Source: Paenibacillus camelliae (GTDB taxonomy: Bacteria > Bacillota > Bacilli > Paenibacillales > Paenibacillaceae). Taken from it: a stretch of 64,000 nucleotides of DNA. Position numbers and translations under genes: made by a program. The notes beneath the pieces were generated by a model. It saw only the letters and a list, made by a program, of their open reading frames with translations. It had not been told where the DNA came from and did not search any database. The stretch is from assembly GCF_023715345.1 (NCBI RefSeq), contig NZ_JAMBNY010000003.1:62001-126000 (forward strand), in the 5' to 3' direction. This document shows, piece by piece, positions 25,386 to 35,198 of this stretch (position 1 is the first letter of the stretch; every line of letters begins with the position of its first letter).

Positions 25386-28300
25386 TTACTCATTCACCAA
25401 TTCCTGCTCAACGCTTTCCACCGCACTGCTTAACGCAGCTCGCGCTCCTTTAAGCTCAAATTGTACGTTATCAATCGTTATATGGTGAACATCGGCCTCC
25501 TCCGTACCATTAAGCTTACCAAGCAGAAACTTCAGCTGTACGTTCTCGTCACGCTCCATCGTAAATTCATAGCTAAACCTTTGCGACTCTCCCGTTAACG
25601 TAACCGGTTGATTAAGCGAACGTGCATATGCGCTGTTTTCTGCAATCACTTCAATATCGCGTGCTATGCTTGCATGAGCATCGAAGGAAACAACGTATGT
25701 TTTTCCCTTGCTGACCGGTACGGCTTCCTGGAATAGCAAAACGTCCCACGGATTTACTCCGGAATGCTCAATCGTAGCATGCAGCGCACCTCCATCTACA
25801 TTAAAGCTCGCCTTCGATGGACCATCATATATCCCCTGTACATGCGTATGCCAACCATCCATGCCAGCAGCAAAATCACCATTCACCGCTAGAAAGGCCT
25901 TGCTTCTTGCATCCTTTACTTCCACGCGCACATGATCAACCCATACCGTATGCTCACCAATTGCCTCTGCGCCCTCCAGCTTACCTAGCAGCAGCTTGAA
26001 GGATAGCAGTGCATCATGCTCCATCGATAGCTCAAAGCTATAGCTTTGCCAGTCTTCCGTTAGAGCAAGACGTTCTGACATATAGCGGTGATAGCTGTCA
26101 TTCTCGAGAACGAGCTCAGCCTCTCTTCCTAACGAGGCTTTCGCATCCAGTGATATAACATAGGTCTGATTCTTTTTCAATTGGAGGCCAGATTGCGCAA
26201 GCATGACGTCCCATGGATTGTTACCTGTGCTCCACACCGTATATTCCAGCACTTCACCTGCAACATCCATCTTCGTATACTGATCCCAGCCGTCATAACG
26301 TCCCTGCACATGCTCACTCCAACTACTCAAGCCGTTCGTGTAGTCACCGTTTTTCAGTGGAAATTGCAGCTCTAATGGCAGCTCGCCTACATGGTTATCC
26401 GTTGTACGCACCAGCTTAATATTATCCATATACACGGAGCCTTCAACTCCACCTAGCCAAAAGACTAGCGTCCCCGACTCGCTTACGGATTGCTCAATAT
26501 TAAAGCTTGCCGTGTAGCTTGCAGCTTCCTGTGCTAGATTAAACGTGACGGGCTGACCGTGTAGCTCGCCATCCTCATTCATGAAGATCACGTCAATGCT
26601 GCGAGGCGCATCAGCGCGCGCAGTAAATGTCAGCTCGTATGCGTTGTCCTGAATTAAGCTGATACCATGCTGAGCAATTGTGACAGCATCTGCCTGCTGA
26701 CCACCCTCTTCAATCGAAACATGGAGCTCGCGCAGCGACGAATCTACATTAAATGCAGCTTTCGCATCATTAGCAACGGAGGTCATCCAATACGTTAGCC
26801 GGTGAATATAACCAAGATCGAAGCTACCATTATAAATATGGTTGCCATTAGCAAGCGGCTCTTTCAATCCGTGCTCTTGATATGGATCTGGAGCATTAAT
26901 CTCCTCCAGCTTCACGTTACCGATCCAAATCGGGCTTGTGCTCAGCCCCATATTAAACTCTAATCGAGCTTGCTTGTCGGTATCGGCCGTCATCTGGAAC
27001 ACCTTCTCATAATGCTGCAGCTCACTCGTTAGGGCGATATCGTAGTTGTCAGAGTAGACAGACCAGCCTCTCTGTTCACCGCCACCAATCTTCACCGCCA
27101 TATTACGGCTCGCATCAGACTTGGCGTCAAAGCTAAGCTTATACCAGCGGCCTTTGCCGACCGTTATATGCTGAATAAGCTGAATAGAATGCGTCTCATT
27201 CCCCGCATTGCTTATCGATGCTTTAGCAAAGCGTTCCTCCTCCAGCGCTTCTACAGTCAATTCACCCGCTCCACCGAATTGCTGTAGCGCAACGAAATTC
27301 CAATACTGCTCATTGAGCTGCTCACCGTCATTCGTTACCTTTGTAATCGGCTGCTCATATGCAGCGTCGTATACGTAGCTGCCATCAACCGCTTCCTTGT
27401 ATGGTGCATCGATCGGCTCTGCTTCAATAGCAGGCTCCATCGGCTCCTTATACGGTCTTCCGGTTAGCTCATAAACTCGTACATAGTCGACAAGCATTTC
27501 TGCAGGTAGATCAGACTCACCAGGCACTCTGCCACCGTCGTAGTTACCACCAACCGCAAGGTTCAGAATCATATGGAACGGCTGGTCAAATGGTGCTGGG
27601 AATGCATATTTGGCAGGCTCATTCTCTCCCCAGCTATCCCAATTGTTAAGCGTTTGGAACAGCACGCCATCGACATACCAGCGCAGCTCGCCTGGCTCCC
27701 ACTCTAGGCCGTATACATGATAATCCGTAATATCTTGCCCTTCTGGGAAATGATACGTTCCTGCTGAGAACTTATTGTTCGGCCAGTTGCGACCATAATG
27801 AATCGCTCCGCCGATCTCATCTAGCAATCTGCCTCTCGCTTCCATAATATCGATTTCTCCAGAAGCGGCCCATGTACCATACACGCTATGCTGCGGCATC
27901 ATCCAGAATGCCGGCCATAGTCCATCACCAGCTGGAAGCTTCATTCTTGCCTCGAATTTGCCATACGTCTGTGAGAAGTTAGGCTCCGTAAACAAGCGCC
28001 CTGACGTGTATGACTTACCTTCATGCTGCTCGTGCTTAGCAGTAATTTTTAGTACGCCATCTTCAACGGCGATGTTTTCCGCACGATAATACTGCTCTTC
28101 ATTGTTGCCCCAGCCATCGAGACCATATTGTGAGCCAGTACCAAGCTGGTAAGCCCATTTATCAAGATCGACTCCGTTGTCATCAAGATTCGTTCCTGAT
28201 CTATCAAATTCATCACTCCATACAAGTGTCCATTCATCCTTAGGTGGAGTGGTTGGTACAGGCACAGGTATAGTTCCTCCATTCGATGATCCCTCGTTCT

Positions 28301-29348
28301 GATCTGGCTTCGTATATGAAATACCCGCTTCATTCAACAGCTGCTCAATCGTCCCTGTCGATGCAAGCTTACTGCCCTCTGCTCCCTTCATAAAGGAAAG
28401 CAATTTAATGAAGGATTCCTTATCAAGCTCAATGATCGCGTCATGCTCAACGTACAGCTCATCAATGCTCGAGCCATCTCGTATAACGACGCGAACCTTT
28501 CCTTCTAAGCGATTCACAACAATCCTATTAATTGTTGAATTCTCAATGTAGATACTGTCCGTACCGCCACCATTAATATGTAGCGTTCCATCCATGCGAA
28601 CATCGTTCAGATGCACATCTCCATCGCCTACAGTTGCCGTCACATAGACATTGCCCTTAATCGTCATATGCTCAAGCGTAACACCAGCTGCTTGAATAAC
28701 GAGATTGCCATCAACGGTTTGGTCTGAATACACGCCAGACTCTTGAATGAGCTCGCCTGTCAATTTATCAAGCAACGTAACCGCCTCCGCTCTAGATAGC
28801 GCTTTCATAGGTTTTAACGTACCATCACTATAGCCATTCATCATACCCGCTGCTAGCAGACGCTGCATCGCATGCTTCGCGTAGCTGCTCACCGTCTGCC
28901 CATCCGGAAAGCTCTCCAGTGTCTGAGCTCCGCTTGTTCCTGCAAGCTTGAACGCCTTTGCTAGCATGACGGCAGCATCCTGACGCTTCACTTGCTCATT
29001 CGGCTTAAAGCTGCCATCCGGATAACCGCTAACGATTCCAGCAGCTGCGGCTGCTTCAACATCAACGCGGTACCATGCTCCGGGCTCTACATCTGTAAAG
29101 GCTTCAGCTTCACTTGCTGTTGGATACTGAAGTACTGCACGCAGCAATCGCGCAAGCTGTGCTCGTGTGACCGGTTCATCTGGTCGCAAGCTGCCGTCAG
29201 GGTAGCCTCCCAGCAGACCCTTCTCCTTCCAAGCCGTCATTCGTTCAAATCCCCAGTGCTGTTCCTCGGAATAGCCGGAGCCGTAAGCTGTTGCAGGCAC
29301 CAGCATGGTGAGAATAAGCAGCCATACCCAAAAGCTTCTTCGTTTCAT
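25386..29348 (-). CDS. SLH-anchored GH16 endo-beta-1,3(4)-glucanase with multiple CBMs
   Basis: A 1320-residue cell-surface laminarinase. Order: signal peptide 1-24; three SLH repeats (about 30-70, 85-128, 145-190; GYPDGSLRPDEPVTRAQLARLL) that bind pyruvylated wall polymer; a beta-helix-like CBM54-type region (about 205-345); a Pro-rich linker; the GH16 domain (372-636) with nucleophile Glu498 and acid/base Glu503 in GEIDIMEA; then four CBM4/9-type beta-sandwiches (about 670-810, 835-985, 995-1145, 1155-1310). Length and order closely match Lic16A of Clostridium thermocellum as I recall it. Ribosome site GAGAGGAG. It lies after the binding-protein terminator, downstream of the sugar importer that probably takes up its products. 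Confidence 0.93.
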   Translation of the reverse strand: MKRRSFWVWLLILTMLVPATAYGSGYSEEQHWGFERMTAWKEKGLLGGYPDGSLRPDEPVTRAQLARLLRAVLQYPTASEAEAFTDVEPGAWYRVDVEAAAAAGIVSGYPDGSFKPNEQVKRQDAAVMLAKAFKLAGTSGAQTLESFPDGQTVSSYAKHAMQRLLAAGMMNGYSDGTLKPMKALSRAEAVTLLDKLTGELIQESGVYSDQTVDGNLVIQAAGVTLEHMTIKGNVYVTATVGDGDVHLNDVRMDGTLHINGGGTDSIYIENSTINRIVVNRLEGKVRVVIRDGSSIDELYVEHDAIIELDKESFIKLLSFMKGAEGSKLASTGTIEQLLNEAGISYTKPDQNEGSSNGGTIPVPVPTTPPKDEWTLVWSDEFDRSGTNLDDNGVDLDKWAYQLGTGSQYGLDGWGNNEEQYYRAENIAVEDGVLKITAKHEQHEGKSYTSGRLFTEPNFSQTYGKFEARMKLPAGDGLWPAFWMMPQHSVYGTWAASGEIDIMEARGRLLDEIGGAIHYGRNWPNNKFSAGTYHFPEGQDITDYHVYGLEWEPGELRWYVDGVLFQTLNNWDSWGENEPAKYAFPAPFDQPFHMILNLAVGGNYDGGRVPGESDLPAEMLVDYVRVYELTGRPYKEPMEPAIEAEPIDAPYKEAVDGSYVYDAAYEQPITKVTNDGEQLNEQYWNFVALQQFGGAGELTVEALEEERFAKASISNAGNETHSIQLIQHITVGKGRWYKLSFDAKSDASRNMAVKIGGGEQRGWSVYSDNYDIALTSELQHYEKVFQMTADTDKQARLEFNMGLSTSPIWIGNVKLEEINAPDPYQEHGLKEPLANGNHIYNGSFDLGYIHRLTYWMTSVANDAKAAFNVDSSLRELHVSIEEGGQQADAVTIAQHGISLIQDNAYELTFTARADAPRSIDVIFMNEDGELHGQPVTFNLAQEAASYTASFNIEQSVSESGTLVFWLGGVEGSVYMDNIKLVRTTDNHVGELPLELQFPLKNGDYTNGLSSWSEHVQGRYDGWDQYTKMDVAGEVLEYTVWSTGNNPWDVMLAQSGLQLKKNQTYVISLDAKASLGREAELVLENDSYHRYMSERLALTEDWQSYSFELSMEHDALLSFKLLLGKLEGAEAIGEHTVWVDHVRVEVKDARSKAFLAVNGDFAAGMDGWHTHVQGIYDGPSKASFNVDGGALHATIEHSGVNPWDVLLFQEAVPVSKGKTYVVSFDAHASIARDIEVIAENSAYARSLNQPVTLTGESQRFSYEFTMERDENVQLKFLLGKLNGTEEADVHHITIDNVQFELKGARAALSSAVESVEQELVNE

Positions 29349-29403
29349 TGATTGCTTGCTCCTCTCGTTCTGTTATAACGACCTTTAGAATAATGAACTG
29401 CAT

Positions 29404-29450
29404 AAAAAACGACTTGCTGCTAGAAGATATTCGTCTCTAGAAGCAAGTCG
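29404..29450 (-). terminator. Terminator between the binding-protein and GH16 genes
   Basis: CGACTTGCT (29410-29418) pairs with AGCAAGTCG (29442-29450), with further pairing of CTAG in the stem; on the minus strand TTTTTTATG follows. Transcription of the glucanase past this point would need read-through or its own promoter. Confidence 0.75.
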
Positions 29451-29472
29451 CTAGTTGTTTAGAAGTTATGCA

Positions 29473-31218
29473 TTATTGCGCGTTGTCATACCATTCATTA
29501 ACTTCTTTAGTAATCTGCTCTCCGCCTGATTTCAGCCAGTTGTCTACCATCGTATCAAAGCTGTCCAGCGGCTGTTGTCCGTAAACGATTTTACTGTAGG
29601 TTTCATTAACTAGCTTGTTAAGCAGCTCATTTTTGTCCTGCATCGTTTCCGTTAATGGACCCATATAGTAGTTTTTCATACGAATATCTCTTTGCTCGAC
29701 AACTACCTTCATCGCATCGATATTTTCCTTCGGACGTGAATTGAATTCTGTTTTCTCATATGGTGTTTCTGGTGCTGCACCGCTTGCCAGTTTTAGATGA
29801 GTGTCTCCATACAGACTTGGTATACGAGCACCCTCATACGTTAGTGTGTAGTAAAGTACAGGTGCAGTTTGACCGTTAAGACCAGGGAATAGCTCTGGAT
29901 GATTCGCTGCATCAGCCGTTACTGTTCCATCTGGCAGGATTGCATAGTCATAGCCCTCCGCAAAGCCATTTTCAAATTCGCTGCCTGGCTGCGGATTCGC
30001 TAGGTTATCAAAGAACCAATTATAGTAATGAAGAATCGCTTCTGGGTTAGCACTGTCTTTGTTAACGAATAGATAGCCATTCACCGGTGGGTTTCCACCT
30101 GCAGAACCAATCTTGCCATCTGGACCAGCTGGAACTGGATAAGCTTTATAGGATGCGCCTGGAACGTTAGCAAGCAGATCTGGGAACGGCCATGCTGGCA
30201 GCCAGTTGCGTCCAAACATAATACCTGCTTCGCCTTTCGTAAACAGCTCAGAGCCTGCTGTCTCATCATAAAGCGCTGAATCCTGAGAAATATAACCCTT
30301 CTCCATCCATTCCTTCAGCTTAGCAAGTGCTGTTTTAGCGTTTGGATTAATTGAGCCGTTCTCCAGTTCACCTTCAGCGTTCAAATTCCACTGACCAGGC
30401 ATCGTGCCGTAAGCTCCGAATACGAAGCCAATGTCTGTCATCCACGTATTAAATCCGTTCTTAAAGCCAGTTGCTAGACCAAGCGTATCTTTTTTGTTAT
30501 TGCCGTCTGGATCCTGATTCACAAATGCATCCATAACTGCTTCAAGCTCTTCAATCGTTGTTGGCGCTTTCAAGTTCAGCTTATCAAGCCAGTCTTGGCG
30601 AATCCACATCACATGATCGTCATTGTATGCATAATCGAGAATTGGCAGCGCCATTTTCTCGCCATCACGTGTAATTGGCAGCCAGATCGCTGGATCTAGT
30701 GCTAGGCCTTCCTTGTACGTGTCATTGGCATATTGCTCGACAAGATCACCCACCGGCATAAATTGACCGGAGTCAATCAGCATATTTACCGTTTCTAGAT
30801 CACCGCGGTATGCAACGACATCTGGCATTTTTTCACCTGATGAAAGCATTAGGCGCAGCTTTGTTTTATACGCATCATTCGTATTCGTTACCACCCAATT
30901 GTATTTAATATCAATGCCTAGACGCTCTTTAATTAAGCGGGTATGCACGTTGTCTTCAATGCTTTCCCCTTCCTTAAATACGGCACCGTTCTCGTTAATT
31001 CCCCATACCGTCGTTAGCGTAATCGGCTCTTGATATTTACCATCAACAAAGTTATTGCTTGGTTGCTCGTTGCCTTGATTGCTCGAATTGCTATTGTTGT
31101 TCGTTGTTGTATTACCCGTGTTGCTTGTGTTCGTGCTGCCGCCATTATTATTGCCTGCACAAGCAGCAAGTACGGCTGTTAAGGACATAATAAGCAATAA
31201 TGATAACCATTTTTTCAT
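29473..31218 (-). CDS. Extracellular oligosaccharide-binding lipoprotein (LplA/LipO type)
   Basis: A 581-residue family 1 binding protein of the large type that works with LplB/LplC permeases. Lipobox LAAC places the lipid at Cys20; an Asn/Thr/Ser linker spans about 22-55; the core shows ERLGIDIKYNWVVTN, DVVAYRGD, MWIRQDWLDKLNL and GYLFVNKDS. By neighbourhood it binds beta-glucan oligosaccharides released by the GH16 enzyme, which is inferred. The ATG at 31218 lies 7 bases from GGGGG; an ATG two codons earlier is too close. A 35-bp motif shared with the permease operon lies 85-119 bp upstream. Confidence 0.9.
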   Translation of the reverse strand: MKKWLSLLLIMSLTAVLAACAGNNNGGSTNTSNTGNTTTNNNSNSSNQGNEQPSNNFVDGKYQEPITLTTVWGINENGAVFKEGESIEDNVHTRLIKERLGIDIKYNWVVTNTNDAYKTKLRLMLSSGEKMPDVVAYRGDLETVNMLIDSGQFMPVGDLVEQYANDTYKEGLALDPAIWLPITRDGEKMALPILDYAYNDDHVMWIRQDWLDKLNLKAPTTIEELEAVMDAFVNQDPDGNNKKDTLGLATGFKNGFNTWMTDIGFVFGAYGTMPGQWNLNAEGELENGSINPNAKTALAKLKEWMEKGYISQDSALYDETAGSELFTKGEAGIMFGRNWLPAWPFPDLLANVPGASYKAYPVPAGPDGKIGSAGGNPPVNGYLFVNKDSANPEAILHYYNWFFDNLANPQPGSEFENGFAEGYDYAILPDGTVTADAANHPELFPGLNGQTAPVLYYTLTYEGARIPSLYGDTHLKLASGAAPETPYEKTEFNSRPKENIDAMKVVVEQRDIRMKNYYMGPLTETMQDKNELLNKLVNETYSKIVYGQQPLDSFDTMVDNWLKSGGEQITKEVNEWYDNAQ

Positions 31219-31302
31219 AACCATTCCCCCTATAAGTTATATTTTGGTTTATATAGCGATAATTGCTATAATTTTATCTTACTTTTTCCGTGTTGAAGTG
31301 AA

Positions 31303-31337
31303 AGACCATATTTTTTAGATTGATGCCAATTTCTTTG
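31303..31337. promoter_or_regulatory. Copy 1 of a 35-bp conserved motif before the binding-protein gene
   Basis: This stretch matches 33258-33292 at 29 of 35 positions, including AGACCA, a T6 run and GATGCCAATTT. Both copies have the same orientation and lie 81-119 bp upstream of a minus-strand gene start. A binding site for the divergent AraC-type response regulator is the simplest reading. Confidence 0.6.
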
Positions 31338-32216
31338 TTACTCCTTCACTGCACCTAGTATAATTCCTTTTACGAAATAGCGCTGTAAAAATGGATAAAC
31401 TAGCAGAATTGGCAATGTACCAATGAAGATCTGTGCAGACTTGACCGTACGCTGAGATATGTTTTTCAGTTCATTGACATCGGGACTAATCTTGTTGAAG
31501 TCCTGCTGTACAATGACGGTTTGTAAAAAGGTAGACAGCGGATATTTTCGATAATCAGAAATATACAGTAACCCATCAAACCAAGAGTTCCAATGCATAA
31601 CCATCGTAAATAGTGAGATCGTAGCGATAGCCGGCATAGAAACGGGTAAGTATACACTAATGAGCGTTCGGAAATGGCCTGCTCCATCAATAAGTGAAGC
31701 TTCCTCAAGCTCTCTTGGAACCGCACGAAAGAAGTTCATAAGCAGTACCATGTTAAAAACATTAATCGCTAGCGGTAGAACGAGCGCCCACATCGTGTTC
31801 ATCAGGTTCAACTCACGAATGAGCATGTAGCTTGGGACAATCCCTCCGCTAAACAGCATCGTAAACAGGAAATACCACATATAAATCGAGCGGCTCTTAA
31901 AATAACCGGTATCCTTCGATAACGCATAGCCGGCCAGCGTCATTACGCTCATCCCGATCACCGTACCGAGCACGGTACGCTGTAAGCCTACAAGCAGTGC
32001 ATTGTGAAAGTTGGGGTTATTCAGTGTTTTTTCGTACGCTTCAAAGTTAAAGCCAATCGGCCATAGTCCTACTAGATTGGAATTGGCTGGCGCGCTTGCG
32101 CTAAAGCTAACCGCTAAAATATGAATAAGCGGCAGCACGCAGGACAAGCAAATGATCGTTAATAATACATAATTGAATGCCGTAAACGCTCGATAGCTTG
32201 ATGTTTTATAATACAT
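31338..32216 (-). CDS. Sugar ABC transporter permease (LplC/YtcP type)
   Basis: A 292-residue permease with six helices and the EAA motif ELEEASLIDGAGHFRTL. The N-terminus YRAFTAFNYVLLTIICLSCVLPLIHILAVSFS and the C-terminal RYFVKGIILGAVKE are hallmarks of LplC proteins. It follows the LplB-type gene by 16 bp. AAGGA lies 9 bases before the ATG. Its stop touches copy 1 of the repeated motif. Confidence 0.9.
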   Translation of the reverse strand: MYYKTSSYRAFTAFNYVLLTIICLSCVLPLIHILAVSFSASAPANSNLVGLWPIGFNFEAYEKTLNNPNFHNALLVGLQRTVLGTVIGMSVMTLAGYALSKDTGYFKSRSIYMWYFLFTMLFSGGIVPSYMLIRELNLMNTMWALVLPLAINVFNMVLLMNFFRAVPRELEEASLIDGAGHFRTLISVYLPVSMPAIATISLFTMVMHWNSWFDGLLYISDYRKYPLSTFLQTVIVQQDFNKISPDVNELKNISQRTVKSAQIFIGTLPILLVYPFLQRYFVKGIILGAVKE

Positions 32217-32232
32217 ACACTCTCATCCTTTA

Positions 32233-33177
32233 CTAGAAGATTCGGTAACCGGCATACTTGTAAGCCATGCGATAGGAGATAACAATTAAGATCAAGCCAA
32301 TGACCGACTTAAATAGCCCTACTGCAGTACCGAAGCTGTATTGCCCATTCAGAATAGCTGTACGGTAAACGAATGTATCAATAATATCGCCTTTATCATA
32401 AACAAGCGTATTATACAGGTTAAAGATCTGGTCGAAGCCGCCATTCAAGATGTTGCCTAGCGACAATGTGCCGACAACGACAGCAATTGGAATCATAGCT
32501 GGCACGGTAATATGCACGGTTTGCTTCCAGCGATTAGCACCATCCACCTCTGCTGCTTCGTACAGGGACGGATTGACACCAGCGAGTGAAGCTAGGAAAA
32601 CAATCGTATTAAATCCAAAGTTTTGCCATATATCACTAACGATGACCGTAAAACGGAACCAATTGCCATTAGCTAGCCAAGGAACTGCTTCAAAGCCAAG
32701 CGAGATTAACGTGCTATTAATAATCCCTTTGCTGCTCAGCATATCGGTTAAAATCGCACCGAGTATGACCCATGATATGAAGTGTGGCAAGTATACAAGC
32801 GTCTGGACCGTACGCTTGAATGCTGTTTTACGAACCTCATTGAGCAGAATCGCAAAAACGAAAGGTACGATTAAGCCAAATACTATTTTGAAGCTGGAAA
32901 TAACGAGCGTATTCCATATGACTTCCTTACTGTCTGGGTACTGAAACATAAACTCAAAATGCTTCCAGCCTACGAACTTCGAGCCAATCAGGCCATCATA
33001 CGGCTTAAAATCCTGAAATGCCATTACTAATCCGCCCATAGGCATATAAGCAAAAATAAACGTCACAATTGCTGCGGGCAGCAGCATAATATGCAGCGGC
33101 CATGTACGACTTAGCTTTTCTTTTTCCCTAGTGCGAGTACGTTTAGCTGTTGCTGTCTCGCTAATTACATTGTCCAC
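32233..33177 (-). CDS. Sugar ABC transporter permease (LplB type)
   Basis: A 314-residue permease with an unusually basic cytoplasmic N-terminus (KRTRTREKEKLSRTW), six helices, and the EAA motif SLYEAAEVDGANRWKQT. LplB signatures PAAIVTFIFAYMPMGGLVMAFQDFKP and YRMAYKYAGYRIF are present. The start is GTG at 33177, seven bases after GGAAGGGGG; the open frame to 33264 runs through control sites. First gene of the permease operon, controlled from the region shared with the sensor kinase. Confidence 0.9.
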   Translation of the reverse strand: MDNVISETATAKRTRTREKEKLSRTWPLHIMLLPAAIVTFIFAYMPMGGLVMAFQDFKPYDGLIGSKFVGWKHFEFMFQYPDSKEVIWNTLVISSFKIVFGLIVPFVFAILLNEVRKTAFKRTVQTLVYLPHFISWVILGAILTDMLSSKGIINSTLISLGFEAVPWLANGNWFRFTVIVSDIWQNFGFNTIVFLASLAGVNPSLYEAAEVDGANRWKQTVHITVPAMIPIAVVVGTLSLGNILNGGFDQIFNLYNTLVYDKGDIIDTFVYRTAILNGQYSFGTAVGLFKSVIGLILIVISYRMAYKYAGYRIF

Positions 33178-33257
33178 TGTATTGCCCCCTTCCAATATTT
33201 GCGATATAATTTGTCTCTCCCGTACTATCATTCTATCAGCAACATTTTTTTTGCTAC

Positions 33258-33292
33258 AGACCACGTTTTTTGGAACGATGCCAATTTTTTTG
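33258..33292. promoter_or_regulatory. Copy 2 of the 35-bp motif in the permease/sensor-kinase divergent region
   Basis: Carries AGACCA, TTTTTT, GGAACGATGCCAATTT and matches copy 1 at 29 of 35 positions. It lies 81-115 bp before the permease start on the minus strand and 42 bp before the kinase start on the plus strand, so it could control both directions. Confidence 0.6.
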
Positions 33293-33333
33293 TCTCCTAT
33301 TTCACATCACATATGGAGAGTGGGGAACGATTG

Positions 33334-35067
33334 ATGCGTTTACGTGAAAATACGTTTGCCAAAATTATCACTTTAATTGTGTTGCTACTAATTCCCATTA
33401 TTTTACTTTACACGCTATCGATGCGAACGAGCATGCAGGTCATCGAAGAAGAGGTATACTCGCTGCAGAAGAAGGATATTGTGTTTCTCGCCGATGAAAT
33501 CAATAAAAGCGTGACAACACTCACTTCGCTAGGCTTTCTACTAAGCGAGGATATACATATTCAGAAGCTGCAAACGCTGCACTTAATAGAAAGCGCTTAC
33601 GAGCGCAACGATGAGCGACTACGCATTATGGAGCGTCTACGCTTGCTCAACGTTTCGCAGCGCTGGGATACGCAGTACAGCATTCTTGCTCCAGCCAATA
33701 AGGAGTTTGTATCGACAAACACCTATCTTTCGTATGATCTAGATTCGGTTAAAAAGCTGCTTGCTCCGAATTGGACCTATCAGGAGATGGTGACGCAAAA
33801 CATCCTACAGCAGCGTTTTGTAAGACATATTGTTAAACCAAAAAGCAAGCTATTGGATCTTGATCGAGCAGGTATTATAGTCGAAATCTCCTTTCCTGAG
33901 GAGCATATTATTAAAGACCTTGATACGTTCAAGGCAACAGGCAAGGGCGACCCTTTCCTATATCATGTAGATGGAGAGACGATCCGCAACAAAAGTGCCA
34001 ATGCCGAGATGATTGAAAGCATTCATCAGCTTGTCCTGGATGGTAAGCTTGATGCGAACGGCAGCAACGATACGGTAAGCCTTGGAGGTACGAAGTACTT
34101 AGTTACCTTTGCCCCCATTCATACGCTTGACTGGTACCTGGTTGATTACGTACCGATTGAAGCGATGCTAAAACCGATTATAAAAACTCAGGTACTGTTT
34201 TATGTATCTGTCGTGCTACTGCTTATATTAGGATTGTTAGCGGCATACCTGCTCTATCGAAATGTTCAACGTCCGATTAGTTTGCTTATACGCAATGTGA
34301 AGCGGCTGCAGGAGGGGAATTATTCTACTCGAATTACGGTTAATCCGAAAAATGAATTTTCTTACTTGTTTGCTAGATTCAACGATATGGCTGCAGAAAC
34401 TGAGAAGCTTATCGAGAAGGTGTATGTCGAGGAGCTGCGTCGCCGCGAAGCGAATGTGAAGCAGCTGCAATCGCAGATCAATCCTCATTTTCTATACAAT
34501 TGCTTTGCTTTAATTCGCAGCTTGGCAAGGCTGGATAAAAAGGAATCCGTTATGATGATGTCGATGCACCTAGCCAAGTACTATCGTTATACGACAAGGG
34601 TGGAGAAGCTGACCTCTACACTGAAGGAGGAGCTGCAGCTGCTCGAAAGCTATCTTGAGATTCAACGCTTTCATATTCAGCATATGAATTACTCGATCGA
34701 TGTACCCGAGTCAATGATGAAGCTAGAGCTGCCAAGGCTGCTGCTGCAGCCCATTGTTGAAAATGCTGTCCTGCACGGGATTGAGCAGTTTGATGGTGAC
34801 GGACTGATAACGATTACCGGAGAAAGCTCAAACGGCTGGCATAGTCTCATCGTCCAAGATAACGGAGTTGGCATGAGTGAGGAGGCACTTCAGGAGCTTG
34901 AACGAGAGTTGATGAATGTACCTGACGATCATACTGGCTGTGCACTATGGAACATTAAGCAGCGCATGCTGCTGCAGTTCGGACCAAGCTCATCACTTAG
35001 CTTCGTACGCCGGGAAGCAGGCGGCTTAACCGTTAAACTAACTTGGCAGGAGCGGAATGTAAGCTAA
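33334..35067 (+). CDS. YesM-type membrane sensor histidine kinase
   Basis: A 577-residue kinase: helix 1 at about 9-28, an extracellular dCache-like sensor at about 30-280, helix 2 at about 287-308, HAMP at about 310-362, and the His_kinase/HATPase unit with phosphorylation site His385 in QINPHFLYNCF and the DNGVGM ATP box near 510. It probably senses the binding protein or sugars outside and phosphorylates the regulator encoded next. The ATG at 33334 has GGGGA seven bases away (a TTG one codon earlier is possible). Divergent from the importer genes. Confidence 0.9.
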   Translation: MRLRENTFAKIITLIVLLLIPIILLYTLSMRTSMQVIEEEVYSLQKKDIVFLADEINKSVTTLTSLGFLLSEDIHIQKLQTLHLIESAYERNDERLRIMERLRLLNVSQRWDTQYSILAPANKEFVSTNTYLSYDLDSVKKLLAPNWTYQEMVTQNILQQRFVRHIVKPKSKLLDLDRAGIIVEISFPEEHIIKDLDTFKATGKGDPFLYHVDGETIRNKSANAEMIESIHQLVLDGKLDANGSNDTVSLGGTKYLVTFAPIHTLDWYLVDYVPIEAMLKPIIKTQVLFYVSVVLLLILGLLAAYLLYRNVQRPISLLIRNVKRLQEGNYSTRITVNPKNEFSYLFARFNDMAAETEKLIEKVYVEELRRREANVKQLQSQINPHFLYNCFALIRSLARLDKKESVMMMSMHLAKYYRYTTRVEKLTSTLKEELQLLESYLEIQRFHIQHMNYSIDVPESMMKLELPRLLLQPIVENAVLHGIEQFDGDGLITITGESSNGWHSLIVQDNGVGMSEEALQELERELMNVPDDHTGCALWNIKQRMLLQFGPSSSLSFVRREAGGLTVKLTWQERNVS

Positions 35068-35198
35068 CGGTGCTGCTGTATTAACATTGAAGATTAGATT
35101 CACATCTTTCAACCAAATGTATAGAGCTACAAATTATTCACTGCTTTTAACGTTCATAGCTGCTTATTACATCGTTACATGACAGAGGGGGAGCATGC

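Noticed and set aside
32450-32944. 164-residue plus-strand frame
   Set aside because: Exactly opposite the LplB-type permease; no ribosome site and no recognised domain.
34237-34488. 83-residue minus-strand frame
   Set aside because: Mirror of the histidine kinase coding strand; no independent signal.
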